A DNA stretch of 64,000 bases, taken from contig NZ_CP032419.1 of assembly GCF_003595175.1 (NCBI RefSeq), forward strand, positions 1,674,001 through 1,738,000. The letters run 5' to 3'. A model generated the notes under the pieces. The model did not search any database. It saw only the letters and a program-made list of their open reading frames with translations, and was not told where the DNA came from. Source of the stretch: Pseudomonas cavernae. GTDB lineage: Bacteria; Pseudomonadota; Gammaproteobacteria; Pseudomonadales; Pseudomonadaceae. The translations under genes were made by a program, and so were the position numbers. This document shows, one piece after another, positions 56,309 through 64,000 of the stretch; positions within the stretch are counted from its first letter, which is position 1, and each line of letters begins with the position of its first letter.

Positions 56309-57288
56309 AGTTGGCAACCCTGAACAACGGCAGCCGCGACGGCCGCCTGCTGGTGGTCTCGCGCGACTTGACGCGTGCGCTGGACGCCGGGCATATCGCC
56401 GCGACCCTGCAGCTGGCCGTCGAGAGCTGGACCAGCGTCGAGCCGAAGCTGCAGGCGCTCTACCGCGATTTGAACGCGGGCAGCGCCGATGGTGCGTTCG
56501 TCTTCGATCCGGCTGCGGCCATGGCCCCGTTGCCGCGCGCCTACCAGTGGCTGGATGGCTCGGCCTTCCTCAGCCACGGCGCGCTGATGCAGAAGGCCTT
56601 TCACCTGGAGCCGATCGACGGAGCGGACACCACGCCGCTGATGTACCAGGGCGCCGGTGACGATTTCCTCGGCTCGCGTGACGATATCCCGTTGCCCAGC
56701 GAGAGCCAGGGAATCGACTTCGAAGGCGAGTTCGCCGTACTGGTCGACGCGGTGCCGATGGGCTGCGCGGCCGAGCAGGCCGCTGGGCACATCAAGCTGA
56801 TCCTGCAGGTCAACGACGTCAGCCTGCGCGCCCTGGCGCCGCGCGAGATGAAGACCGGCTTCGGCTTTCTGCAGGCCAAGCCCGCATCCAGTTTCGCCGC
56901 CGTGGCGGTGACTCCGGACGAACTGGGCGACGCCTGGCGCGAGGGCCGCGTGCACCTGCCGCTGCAGGTGGAATGGAACGGCGAGTGGTTCGGCCATCCG
57001 CACGGCGGGGCGATGAACTTCAGCTTCCCGCAGCTGATCGCCCATGCCGCGCTGACCCGTCGCCTGGGCGCTGGCACCCTGATCGGTTCCGGCACCGTGT
57101 CCAACGCTGATCGCCGTGTCGGTTCGGCCTGCATCGCCGAGCGCCGTGCCATCGAGATGATCGAACACGGCGCGCCGCAGACCGGTTTCATGCGCTTCGG
57201 TGATCGTGTGCGCATGGAGGTGCTGGGCAGCGACGGGCAGTCGCTGTTCGGTGCCATCGACCAACGCGTCGTGCCGGCCGCCGGCTGA
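56305..57288 (+). CDS. Fumarylacetoacetate hydrolase-family protein
   Basis: The 327-residue protein has the FAH C-terminal fold with metal-binding acids (SQGIDFEGEFAVLVDAV) and the GTLIGSGTVSNAD loop near residue 260, and an N-terminal domain RDGRLLVVSRDLTRALDA. The family hydrolyses C-C bonds in fumarylpyruvate-like ring-fission products, or decarboxylates/hydrates oxo acids. It starts ATGA across the cupin stop. Together with a cupin upstream this is reminiscent of gentisate-type pathways, but the cupin is not a typical gentisate dioxygenase. Confidence 0.88.
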   Translation: MKLATLNNGSRDGRLLVVSRDLTRALDAGHIAATLQLAVESWTSVEPKLQALYRDLNAGSADGAFVFDPAAAMAPLPRAYQWLDGSAFLSHGALMQKAFHLEPIDGADTTPLMYQGAGDDFLGSRDDIPLPSESQGIDFEGEFAVLVDAVPMGCAAEQAAGHIKLILQVNDVSLRALAPREMKTGFGFLQAKPASSFAAVAVTPDELGDAWREGRVHLPLQVEWNGEWFGHPHGGAMNFSFPQLIAHAALTRRLGAGTLIGSGTVSNADRRVGSACIAERRAIEMIEHGAPQTGFMRFGDRVRMEVLGSDGQSLFGAIDQRVVPAAG

Positions 57289-57298
57289 GGAGAACGCC

Positions 57299-58303
57299 AT
57301 GCGCGTGATGGTCACAGGTGCCAATGGTTTTGTCGGGCGTGCCCTGGTCCAGCGTCTACTCGACGCCGGCGAGTTGCGTGGGCGGCCGATCAGCGCGTTG
57401 ATGCTGCTGGACAAGGATTTTTCGGGCTTTCCTGAAGACAAGCGCCTGCGTCGGCATTACGGCAGCGTCACCGACGCCGCCTTGCTGCGCCGGGTGCTGG
57501 CCGATGGCATCGACGTGGTCTTCCACCTGGTGAGCATCCCCGGTGGCGCCGCCGAGGAGCAGTACGCGCTCGGCTACCAGGTCAACCTGCTGGCCAGCCT
57601 GGAGTTGCTCGACCAACTGCGTGGCCTGCCCGGCGCACCGGTGCTGGTGTATGCCAGCAGCGTGGCGGTGTATGGCGGCGCGCTGCCGGCGCGGATGGAT
57701 GAAAGCGCGGCGCTGCGCCCCGAGTTGTCCTACGGCGCGCACAAATTGATGGTGGAAGCCGCCCTCAGCGACTTGGCGCGGCGCGGCGAGGTGGATGGTC
57801 GCGCCGTACGTCTGCCCGGCATCGTCGCCCGCCCGCGTGAACCCAATGGCCTGCGCTCGGCGTTCATGAGCGATCTGCTGCGCGCCTTCGCCGGTGGCGA
57901 GCCCTATCGCTGCCCGGTATCGCCGCAGGCCAGCGCCTGGTGGATGTCGGCGCGTTGCTGCGTGGACAACCTGCTACTGGCCGCCGAGCTGAACGGCGCC
58001 GCGCTCGGCGCCCAGCGGGTCTGGCAATTGCCGCTGCTGCAGTTGTCGATCGCCCAGGTCGTCGATGCCCTGGCCGCGGCCTACGGCCAGGAGCGCCGCG
58101 GGCTGATCAGCTTCGCTCCGGATACCAGGCTGGAGGCGCTGTTCGGCTGCTTCCCACCGATGAAAACACCCCAGGCCCGCGCGCTCGGTTTCCGCCACGA
58201 CGGCTCGGCCGCGGCCCTGGTGCGCAATTCTCTCAACCCTTTGTCCCCGGCGCGGCGTGCGCCGGTGGCCGCTGCAGGAGTGACTGCCGATGCAAATGAC
58301 TAA
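57299..58303 (+). CDS. NAD-dependent epimerase/dehydratase (extended SDR)
   Basis: The 334-residue extended SDR has MVTGANGFVGRALVQRLLDA, the catalytic YASSVAVYGG Ser region and YGAHKLMVEA (Tyr-Lys). Sequence style matches the D-erythronate dehydrogenase (DenD)-like subgroup, which oxidises hydroxy acids, rather than sugar epimerases. ATG 57299 follows GAGGAGAACG. It overlaps the cyclase gene by 14 bases. In this operon it may oxidise a hydroxy acid produced after ring opening (inference). Confidence 0.85.
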   Translation: MRVMVTGANGFVGRALVQRLLDAGELRGRPISALMLLDKDFSGFPEDKRLRRHYGSVTDAALLRRVLADGIDVVFHLVSIPGGAAEEQYALGYQVNLLASLELLDQLRGLPGAPVLVYASSVAVYGGALPARMDESAALRPELSYGAHKLMVEAALSDLARRGEVDGRAVRLPGIVARPREPNGLRSAFMSDLLRAFAGGEPYRCPVSPQASAWWMSARCCVDNLLLAAELNGAALGAQRVWQLPLLQLSIAQVVDALAAAYGQERRGLISFAPDTRLEALFGCFPPMKTPQARALGFRHDGSAAALVRNSLNPLSPARRAPVAAAGVTADAND

Positions 58304-59075
58304 ACGCCGCCTGGTGGACCTGTCCGTCACCCTGGACAACAACCCCTACACCGATCCTCCGCCGCTGTTGCCGAAGATCGACTACATGGACCACCAGCAG
58401 GGCTGGTCGGAGATGGCGGCGATGTTTCCTGGCCTGTCCAAGGACCAGTTGCCCGGTGATGAATCCTGGGCCGCCGAGCGCCTGCAGATCACCACCCACA
58501 GCGGCACGCACATGGACGCGCCGTGGCACTACGCCTCGACCACCGATGGCGGCAAGCCGGCCTTCGGTATCGACGAACTGCCGCTGGACTGGTGCCTGCA
58601 GCCCGGGGTCAAGCTGGACTTCCGTCACTTGGCGGACGGCCATGTGGTCACCGCCGCTGAGGTGGAAGCTGAGCTGGCGCGTATCGGTCATGCGCTGCAG
58701 CCGCTGGACATCGTGCTGGTCAACACCCGCGCCGGCGCGCTGTTCGGCCAGCCGGGCTACCTGGATGCCGGCGTCGGTATCGGCCGCGAAGCGACCCTGT
58801 ACCTGCTGGAGCGTGGCGTGCGGGTGGTCGGCACCGATGCCTGGAGCTGGGATGCGCCGTTCAAGTACACCCGCGAACGCTTCGCCGCCAGTGGCGATGC
58901 CTCGATCATCTGGGAAGGGCACAAGGCCGGACGTGACATCGGCTATGGGCAGATGGAGAAGTTGGCCAACCTCGACAGCCTGCCGGCCAACGGTTTCCTG
59001 GTCTCCTGCTTCCCCTACAAGATCAAGCATGCCTCGGCCGGCTTCGTCCGCGCCGTGGCGATCTTCGAGGAGTAA
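58290..59075 (+). CDS. Cyclase-family hydrolase (kynurenine formamidase-like)
   Basis: The 261-residue protein belongs to the metal-dependent cyclase/KynB superfamily, shown by HSGTHMDAPWHY (HxGTHxDxPxH), a second region ALQPLDIVLVNTRAG and WEGHKAGRDIGYGQMEKLAN near the end. Members hydrolyse formamides, lactones or isatin-type rings. ATG 58290 follows CAGGAG within the preceding gene; a second ATG two codons later is possible. A lactone- or amide-opening step in the pathway is likely. Confidence 0.87.
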   Translation: MQMTKRRLVDLSVTLDNNPYTDPPPLLPKIDYMDHQQGWSEMAAMFPGLSKDQLPGDESWAAERLQITTHSGTHMDAPWHYASTTDGGKPAFGIDELPLDWCLQPGVKLDFRHLADGHVVTAAEVEAELARIGHALQPLDIVLVNTRAGALFGQPGYLDAGVGIGREATLYLLERGVRVVGTDAWSWDAPFKYTRERFAASGDASIIWEGHKAGRDIGYGQMEKLANLDSLPANGFLVSCFPYKIKHASAGFVRAVAIFEE

Positions 59076-59078
59076 TTC

Positions 59079-59774
59079 GTGGATAAAGTCTTTCCCAGCG
59101 CCTCCGCCGCCCTTGCCGGTCAGGTCGAGGACGGCATGACCCTGGCCGTTGGCGGCTTCGGCCTGTGCGGCATTCCCGAAGCGCTGATCGCCGCCCTGCG
59201 CGACAGCGGCAAGAGCGGCCTCACCGCGATCAGCAACAACGCCGGGGTCGATGGCTTCGGCCTCGGCCAGCTGTTGGCAACCCGGCAGATCCGCAAGATG
59301 ATTTCTTCCTACGTCGGCGAGAACAAGGAGTTCGAGCGCCAGTACCTGGCCGGTGAACTGGAACTGGAGTTCACCCCGCAGGGCACCCTGGCCGAGAAGC
59401 TGCGCGCCGGCGGCGCGGGCATCCCGGCGTTCTTCACCAAGACCGGCTACGGCACCCTGGTCGCCGAAGGCAAGGAGACCCGCCAGTTCGACGGCGAGTG
59501 GTATGTGCTGGAAAAGTCGCTGACCGCCGACGTCGCCCTGGTCAAGGCGTGGAAGGCCGACAAGGCCGGCAATCTGTTGTTCAACAAGACCGCACGCAAC
59601 TTCAACCCGCTGGCCGCCATGGCCGGGCGGATGTGCATCGCCGAAGTCGAGGAAATCGTCGAGATCGGCGAACTGGATGCCGACCAGATCCATCTGCCGG
59701 GCATCTACGTACAGCGCCTGGTGCACAACCCGGAACCGGAGAAACGCATCGAACAACGTACGGTGAGGAGCTGA
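59079..59774 (+). CDS. 3-oxoacid CoA-transferase, subunit A
   Basis: The 231-residue alpha subunit of a class I CoA transferase has [17 protein letters not shown] near residue 30 and [14 protein letters not shown], the oxyanion region. It begins at GTG 59079, three bases after the cyclase stop, with GAGGAG upstream. It pairs with subunit B to transfer CoA from succinyl-CoA to a 3-oxo acid. Close in type to ScoA/PcaI; the acceptor is not decided by sequence. Confidence 0.92.
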   Translation: MDKVFPSASAALAGQVEDGMTLAVGGFGLCGIPEALIAALRDSGKSGLTAISNNAGVDGFGLGQLLATRQIRKMISSYVGENKEFERQYLAGELELEFTPQGTLAEKLRAGGAGIPAFFTKTGYGTLVAEGKETRQFDGEWYVLEKSLTADVALVKAWKADKAGNLLFNKTARNFNPLAAMAGRMCIAEVEEIVEIGELDADQIHLPGIYVQRLVHNPEPEKRIEQRTVRS

Positions 59775-59776
59775 AA

Positions 59777-60406
59777 ATGGCCTGGAGCCGTGACCAAATG
59801 GCGCAACGCGCCGCGCAGGAATTGCAGGATGGCTTCTACGTCAACCTCGGCATCGGTCTGCCGACCCTGGTGGCGAACTACATTCCCGAGGGCATGGACG
59901 TCTGGCTGCAAAGCGAGAACGGCCTGCTCGGCATCGGTCCTTTTCCACGAAAAGAGGACGTCGATGCCGATCTGATCAATGCCGGCAAGCAGACCATCAG
60001 CACGCTGCCCGGCAGCAGCTTCTTCAACAGCGCCGAGTCCTTCGCGATGATTCGCGGCGGCCATATCAACCTGTCGATCCTCGGCGCCATGCAGGTGTCG
60101 GCAGGCGGCGATCTGGCCAACTGGATGATCCCCGGCAAGATGGTCAAGGGCATGGGCGGCGCCATGGACCTGGTGGCTGGGGTCAAGCACGTGGTGGTGC
60201 TGATGGAACATTGCGCCAAGGACGGAGCGGCGAAGATTCTCGAGCGCTGCGACCTGCCGCTGACCGGTGTCGGCGTGGTCGACCGGATCATCACCGACAT
60301 GGCCGTGCTGGATGTCACGGCCAGCGGCCTCCAACTGATCGAGCTGGCGCCGGGGGTATCCCTGGCCGAGCTGCGCGATGCCACCGGCTGCCCGGTGCTC
60401 GCCTGA
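59777..60406 (+). CDS. 3-oxoacid CoA-transferase, subunit B
   Basis: The 209-residue beta subunit carries the catalytic Glu in [14 protein letters not shown] and the segment [18 protein letters not shown] 59777 lies two bases after the A-subunit stop, behind GTGAGGAG. With subunit A it activates a linear oxo acid to its CoA ester. No thiolase or acyl-CoA dehydrogenase follows in the window, so completion must use enzymes encoded elsewhere. This ends the tightly packed catabolic operon. Confidence 0.92.
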   Translation: MAWSRDQMAQRAAQELQDGFYVNLGIGLPTLVANYIPEGMDVWLQSENGLLGIGPFPRKEDVDADLINAGKQTISTLPGSSFFNSAESFAMIRGGHINLSILGAMQVSAGGDLANWMIPGKMVKGMGGAMDLVAGVKHVVVLMEHCAKDGAAKILERCDLPLTGVGVVDRIITDMAVLDVTASGLQLIELAPGVSLAELRDATGCPVLA

Positions 60407-60572
60407 TGGTTTTGCCCACGCGAGTCGCCACACTCTGGGTCTCGAAAGGTGCGTGGGCGTTTTATGCCCAGGCACCGCAGGCGCTGTGCGCAGCGCTTGC
60501 GGTGTCGGCGTTGTCACTGATCACATCGCCCAGCGACTGCGTAGCGCGCAGCGACTAACAAGCGAGGTCGTA

Positions 60573-62228
60573 ATGAACTTCAAGCGTCTCCCTTCTGCCC
60601 TGGTGCTTGGCCTGCTGCTGGCCGGGCATGCCGTGGCCGCTACGCCTGAGCCGCGGCCGAACATCCTGCTGATCCTCGCCGATGACCTGGGCTATTCCGA
60701 CCTCGGCGCTTTCGGTGGCGAAATCAGCACCCCGCGTCTGGACCAGTTGGCCAAGGACGGGGTGCAGCTGACTGGCATGTACGGTGCACCGACCTGCTCG
60801 CCGACGCGCGCAATGCTGATGTCTGGCACTGACAATCACCTGGCGGGCCTGGGCAGTATGGCCGAAGGGTTGCAACCGTTTCAGCGTGGCAAGCCGGGTT
60901 ACGAGGGCTTCCTCAATCAACGCAGTTACTCGATTGCCGAGCTGCTCCGCGACGGCGGTTATCACACCCTGATGGCGGGCAAATGGCACCTGGGGCTGGC
61001 GCCCGATCAGGGGCCGGACCAGCGTGGCTTCGAACAGTCCTTCACCCTGCTCGAGGGCGGGGCGGCGCACTTCAAGCCTGCCCGCGTAGCGCCGAGCAAG
61101 CTCGAGCAAGTGCACTACCGCGAGAACGGCCTGCCGGTGGAGGTACCGGACGATTTCTACTCCACCGATTTTTACACCGACAAGCTGATCAGCTACCTGC
61201 AGAACACGCCGAAGGATGGCAAACCATTCTTCGCCTATGCCGCCTATACCTCGCCGCATTGGCCATTGCAGGCGCCCGAAAGCTACCTGCAGAAGTACCA
61301 GGGCCGTTACGACCAGGGCTACGACAGCGTGCGCCTGGCGCGCATCGCGCGGATGAAGAAGCTGGGCTTGCTGGCGGCGGACTTCCAGCCTGCGCAACCG
61401 CTGCCGGCCAATCCCAAGCTGCCGCAATGGGAACAGTTGAGCCCCGAGCAGCAGAAGCTCGAGGCGCGCAAGATGGAAATCTATGCGGCGATGGTCGACA
61501 ACCTCGACCACAACATCGGGCGTTTGCTCGACTACCTGCGCAAGAGCGGGCAGTACGACAACACTCTGATCGTGTTCATGTCCGACAACGGTGCCGCCGG
61601 CGAAAACCATGCGCAGTTCTACCCGGTCGCGGCGAACACCGATAACAGCTACGCCAACCTTGGCCGGCGCGGCTCGCAGATCGACTACGGCCTGCGCTGG
61701 GCGGAAGTCAGCGCGGCGCCGCTGCACCTGTTCAAGGGGACTACCGCGGAGGGCGGTATCAGCGTGCCAGCGCTGATGCGCCTGCCCAAGGCGCTGCAGC
61801 GTCAGGGGCTGGAGCCGGGCGTAGCGCGCGTCGACGATCTGGCGCCGACCTTCCTGGCGCTGGCCGGCCTGCCACTGCCTGCCGTCGCGGGCAAACACCC
61901 GATCACCGGCCGGTCGCTCCTGCCTCTGCTGGCCGGGCAGGGCAGTCCGCATGCCGCCGCGCCGCTGGCCGGCGAGTTGTTCGGCAATAGCTACTACCGC
62001 GAGGGCAACCTCAAGCTGCTCGGCGTGCGTCCGCAGGTCGGCTTTGGCGATGCGCCACAGCCCCTGCAATGGCAGCTGTTTGACCTGTCCACCGACCGCG
62101 GCGAGCGCCACGACCTGGCTGCCGAGCAGCCGCAGACCGTGCAGCGTCTCAGGCAGGCCTGGCAGGACTACGCACAACGCGTTGGCGTGGTCTTCCCGCC
62201 GGCGGCGAAGACGGCGTCCGTGCCTTGA
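60573..62228 (+). CDS. Arylsulfatase (secreted, Cys-type)
   Basis: The 551-residue sulfatase has a signal peptide (LPSALVLGLLLAGHAVAA) and mature start PRPNILLILADDLGYSDLGA with the metal Asp pair. The formylglycine site is CSPTR with Cys75 as the residue to be oxidised, needing a formylglycine-generating enzyme not in the window. Further conserved regions are TLMAGKWHLG and VFMSDNGAAGENH. ATG 60573 is chosen because the signal peptide starts here. It may liberate the phenolic substrate from a sulfate ester outside the cytoplasm. Confidence 0.9.
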   Translation: MNFKRLPSALVLGLLLAGHAVAATPEPRPNILLILADDLGYSDLGAFGGEISTPRLDQLAKDGVQLTGMYGAPTCSPTRAMLMSGTDNHLAGLGSMAEGLQPFQRGKPGYEGFLNQRSYSIAELLRDGGYHTLMAGKWHLGLAPDQGPDQRGFEQSFTLLEGGAAHFKPARVAPSKLEQVHYRENGLPVEVPDDFYSTDFYTDKLISYLQNTPKDGKPFFAYAAYTSPHWPLQAPESYLQKYQGRYDQGYDSVRLARIARMKKLGLLAADFQPAQPLPANPKLPQWEQLSPEQQKLEARKMEIYAAMVDNLDHNIGRLLDYLRKSGQYDNTLIVFMSDNGAAGENHAQFYPVAANTDNSYANLGRRGSQIDYGLRWAEVSAAPLHLFKGTTAEGGISVPALMRLPKALQRQGLEPGVARVDDLAPTFLALAGLPLPAVAGKHPITGRSLLPLLAGQGSPHAAAPLAGELFGNSYYREGNLKLLGVRPQVGFGDAPQPLQWQLFDLSTDRGERHDLAAEQPQTVQRLRQAWQDYAQRVGVVFPPAAKTASVP

Positions 62229-62239
62229 TCCACCACCTT

Positions 62240-62271
62240 CGACCGAGCGCCCGTGCTCGGTCGCAGCTTTT
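62240..62271 (+). terminator. Terminator after the arylsulfatase gene
   Basis: A perfect nine-base stem CGACCGAGC/GCTCGGTCG with a six-base loop, followed by CAGCTTTTC. The T-run is offset, so strength is moderate. Confidence 0.6.
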
Positions 62272-62287
62272 CTGGAGCTAGCCGAAC

Positions 62288-63139
62288 ATGCGCATTCCGT
62301 ATCTTTTGGGTTCTGTTCTAACCCTGTTGCTGGCCTTCAGCCAGCCCAGCCGTGCGGCTGCGCCAGATAGCGCCGACACCGCGCAGGCCAAGCACCTGCT
62401 GCAGAGTGCCGTCGAGTATTACCGGGTGCAGGGCGATGCCGCCTTCGCCGCCTTCAGCCGGCAGGGTGAGTTCATTGATGGCGAGCACTACGTCTTCGTC
62501 GTCGACACCCGTGGCACCATGCTCGCCAGTGGCGGCACCTCGGCGGTGCTGATCGGCCGGGACGTTTCCGCAGTCCTTGAGCCGGAGTTGCGCACCGCCT
62601 TTGCCCAGGCGCTGGCCAGCGACGAAGGCCAGGTCCAGACCGCCGAGTACCGCTGGATGAATGCCCGCGACAGCCGCGTCGAGCGCAAGCAGGTGTACTA
62701 CCAGCGGGTCGGCGAACGCATCATCGCGGTCGGCCACTACCTGCCGCGCGCCGCCCCGGAACAGGCGCAGAACCTGTTGAACCGCGCCGTTGCGGCGTTT
62801 AGCAAAGACCCGCAGGGCACCCTCCATTCGATCAACCAACTCTCCGCGGATTTTCGCGAGGATGACCTGTACGTCTTCGTTGTCGATCTGGACAACCGGC
62901 GTTACGTCGCCCACGGCTACAACCTGCGGCTGCTGGGCGTGGATTTCGCCACTATCCAGGATCCGGAAGGCAAGCCGGTCGGCGCGCCGATCCTGGCGCT
63001 GATGAGCACCGCCGCGAGCGGCGGCTACGACTACCATTGGAAGAACCCGGTGACCGCCAAGGTCGAGGGCAAGCACGCCTTGCTGCGCAAGGTCGGGCAC
63101 TACCTGCTCGCGGTGGGTTATTACCGCGAGACGAAATGA
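62288..63139 (+). CDS. Exported tandem cache-domain protein
   Basis: The 283-residue protein has a signal peptide (YLLGSVLTLLLAFSQPSRAA) and two homologous single-cache domains: GEFIDGEHYVFVVDTRGTML with VYYQRVGERIIAVGHYL, and FREDDLYVFVVDLDNRRYVA with ALLRKVGHYLLAVGYYR. It has no membrane or output domain, so it is a free periplasmic binder rather than a receptor. It could present a small ligand to a separate sensor. ATG 62288 has a weak ribosome site (GGAG 13 bases upstream). Confidence 0.85.
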   Translation: MRIPYLLGSVLTLLLAFSQPSRAAAPDSADTAQAKHLLQSAVEYYRVQGDAAFAAFSRQGEFIDGEHYVFVVDTRGTMLASGGTSAVLIGRDVSAVLEPELRTAFAQALASDEGQVQTAEYRWMNARDSRVERKQVYYQRVGERIIAVGHYLPRAAPEQAQNLLNRAVAAFSKDPQGTLHSINQLSADFREDDLYVFVVDLDNRRYVAHGYNLRLLGVDFATIQDPEGKPVGAPILALMSTAASGGYDYHWKNPVTAKVEGKHALLRKVGHYLLAVGYYRETK

Positions 63140-63149
63140 GGAGCGTGTG

Positions 63150-63437
63150 ATGACGGTGTATGACGCCTATGTGAACTGTGCCAATCCGGCCCGGCTGATG
63201 ACCCGGCTGTGCCGGCACTGGGGCCACAAGTTCACGGTCGAGTTGGACGAAGGACGCGGCGCGGTGGAGTTTCCCAACGGCCGCTGTGAGTTCGTCAGCG
63301 AGGTCGGCCTGCTGCAGGTCAGCCTGCGCATGCCGGAGGACAACCAGGCGCGCATGCAGCAGGTGGTCGCCGAGCATCTGCAGCGCATGGCCGGCGACGA
63401 GCCGCTGGTTATCGAATGGCGCGTGCGGCTGGAGTAG
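63150..63437 (+). CDS. DUF2218 protein
   Basis: The 95-residue cytoplasmic protein matches DUF2218: RLMTRLCRHWGHKFTVELDE followed by AVEFPNGRCEFVSEVGLLQV, with a conserved His and Arg. Members are often near metal or siderophore genes, function unknown. GAGGAG precedes ATG 63150; a GTG three bases earlier is possible. Ten bases separate it from the cache gene, so they are co-transcribed. Confidence 0.8.
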   Translation: MTVYDAYVNCANPARLMTRLCRHWGHKFTVELDEGRGAVEFPNGRCEFVSEVGLLQVSLRMPEDNQARMQQVVAEHLQRMAGDEPLVIEWRVRLE

Positions 63438-63440
63438 CGT

Positions 63441-64000
63441 TCAGGCCGGCGGGTTGAGTTGGCGGCTGAGCGTGCGGTCTTCCAGACGCAGGGCGATCAG
63501 CAGTGGCAGCAACGCAAGGCCGGCGTCGATCAGCAGCAGGTGACGGAAGGCATTGTGCAGCGCTTCGCGATCCAGAGTCGGCAGGGCCACGCCCGCTTCG
63601 GATAACGCGCAACTGGGGCAATCCGGCAGCAGACGCCATAGCAGGCTGGATAGCAGCGCCGCACCCAGCGCCCCACCCAGACCACGGAACAGACCACAGA
63701 CGCCGGTGGCCACCCCCAGGTGGCTGCTCGGCGCCGCGCTTTGCACCGCCACCAGCGCGGTGGGGAACTGCAGGCCGAGTGCAGCACCGCACATCAGCAA
63801 GATGAGCAGCGCCACCGGTCCCGCCAGGTTCGGCAGCAGCGCCAGCAGCACCAGGCTGAGCGGCATCAGCAAGGTGCCGCACAGGATCATCGGTTTGTAA
63901 CGTTGCAGGCGCGCACTCAGGCTGCCAGCGATGTAGGCGCCGAGCGGCGCGCCGAACGCCACCGCCATCAGTTGGCTGGCGCTGGTGCCGGCGCCTCCAG
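63441..64000 (-). CDS. MFS drug exporter (DHA2/EmrB-like), N-terminal part beyond window
   Basis: The frame is open from the window end at 64000 to a stop at 63441. About 186 C-terminal residues are visible, with four to five membrane helices and the DHA2 signature helix GVCGLFRGLGGALGAALLSS. A cytoplasmic loop with SARLQRYKPMILCGTLLMP precedes. The family (about 14 helices) exports drugs and hydrophobic compounds by proton antiport. It converges on the DUF2218 gene with a three-base gap. Confidence 0.82.
   Translation of the reverse strand, partial: GGAGTSASQLMAVAFGAPLGAYIAGSLSARLQRYKPMILCGTLLMPLSLVLLALLPNLAGPVALLILLMCGAALGLQFPTALVAVQSAAPSSHLGVATGVCGLFRGLGGALGAALLSSLLWRLLPDCPSCALSEAGVALPTLDREALHNAFRHLLLIDAGLALLPLLIALRLEDRTLSRQLNPPA

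Overview
The window looks like a chromosome segment of a GC-rich Pseudomonas (Gammaproteobacteria). The order astC-astA alpha/beta-astD-astB-small ORF-astE-alaS-lysC-rsmA-tRNA(Ser,Arg,Arg) is the conserved Pseudomonas arginine-succinyltransferase neighbourhood. MgtE and AmrZ homologues follow. Coding density is high, and genes start mainly on ATG or GTG behind purine-rich Shine-Dalgarno sites.

Region 1 (1-7800): the 3' end of an aminopeptidase P gene, then an NCS1 permease, a TorF-type outer-membrane protein and a hydantoinase/oxoprolinase A+B pair. Together these suggest uptake and ATP-dependent opening of a cyclic amide. A remnant of a sensor histidine kinase follows on the minus strand.

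Region 2 (8000-24000): the core genome. It holds the complete AST arginine-catabolic operon preceded by two ArgR-like sites, then alaS, lysC, rsmA/csrA, a three-tRNA cluster, a DUF4124-type secreted protein, mgtE, amrZ and a phnN gene broken by a one-base deletion.

Region 3 (24500-30780): a decayed mobile island beside tRNA-Arg(CCT). It contains a C-terminal scrap of a tyrosine integrase butted against a scrap of an OprD-family porin, an AlpA-like regulator, a primase/helicase replication protein, an HD-domain protein, an orphan gene and non-coding sequence with short repeats.

Region 4 (30780-64000): a catabolic supercluster, probably for a hydrophobic aromatic or heteroaromatic compound that I cannot identify. 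The left half has two FAD hydroxylases, a two-domain VOC (extradiol-type) dioxygenase with a small Rieske protein, an alpha/beta C-C hydrolase, an amidohydrolase with a GlcG-like partner, an NTF2-like protein, a chemoreceptor and two NodD-like LysR regulators. The middle is a DUF1302/DUF1329/YCF48/MMPL envelope-transport module and an MFS carrier. The right half is a tightly packed operon of two VanA-like Rieske oxygenases sharing one VanB-like reductase, a RutE-like nitroreductase, an SDR, a cupin, an FAH-fold hydrolase, an epimerase-type SDR, a cyclase-family hydrolase and a two-subunit CoA transferase. An arylsulfatase, a cache-domain protein, a DUF2218 protein and a partial drug exporter close the window.

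The most interesting observation is a nod-box-like element, ATC-N9-GATA-N18-GATT, with identical spacing in four copies. Each copy lies upstream of a different transcription unit of the left catabolic half and is oriented with that unit. This points to one NodD-like LysR protein coordinating a dispersed pathway.
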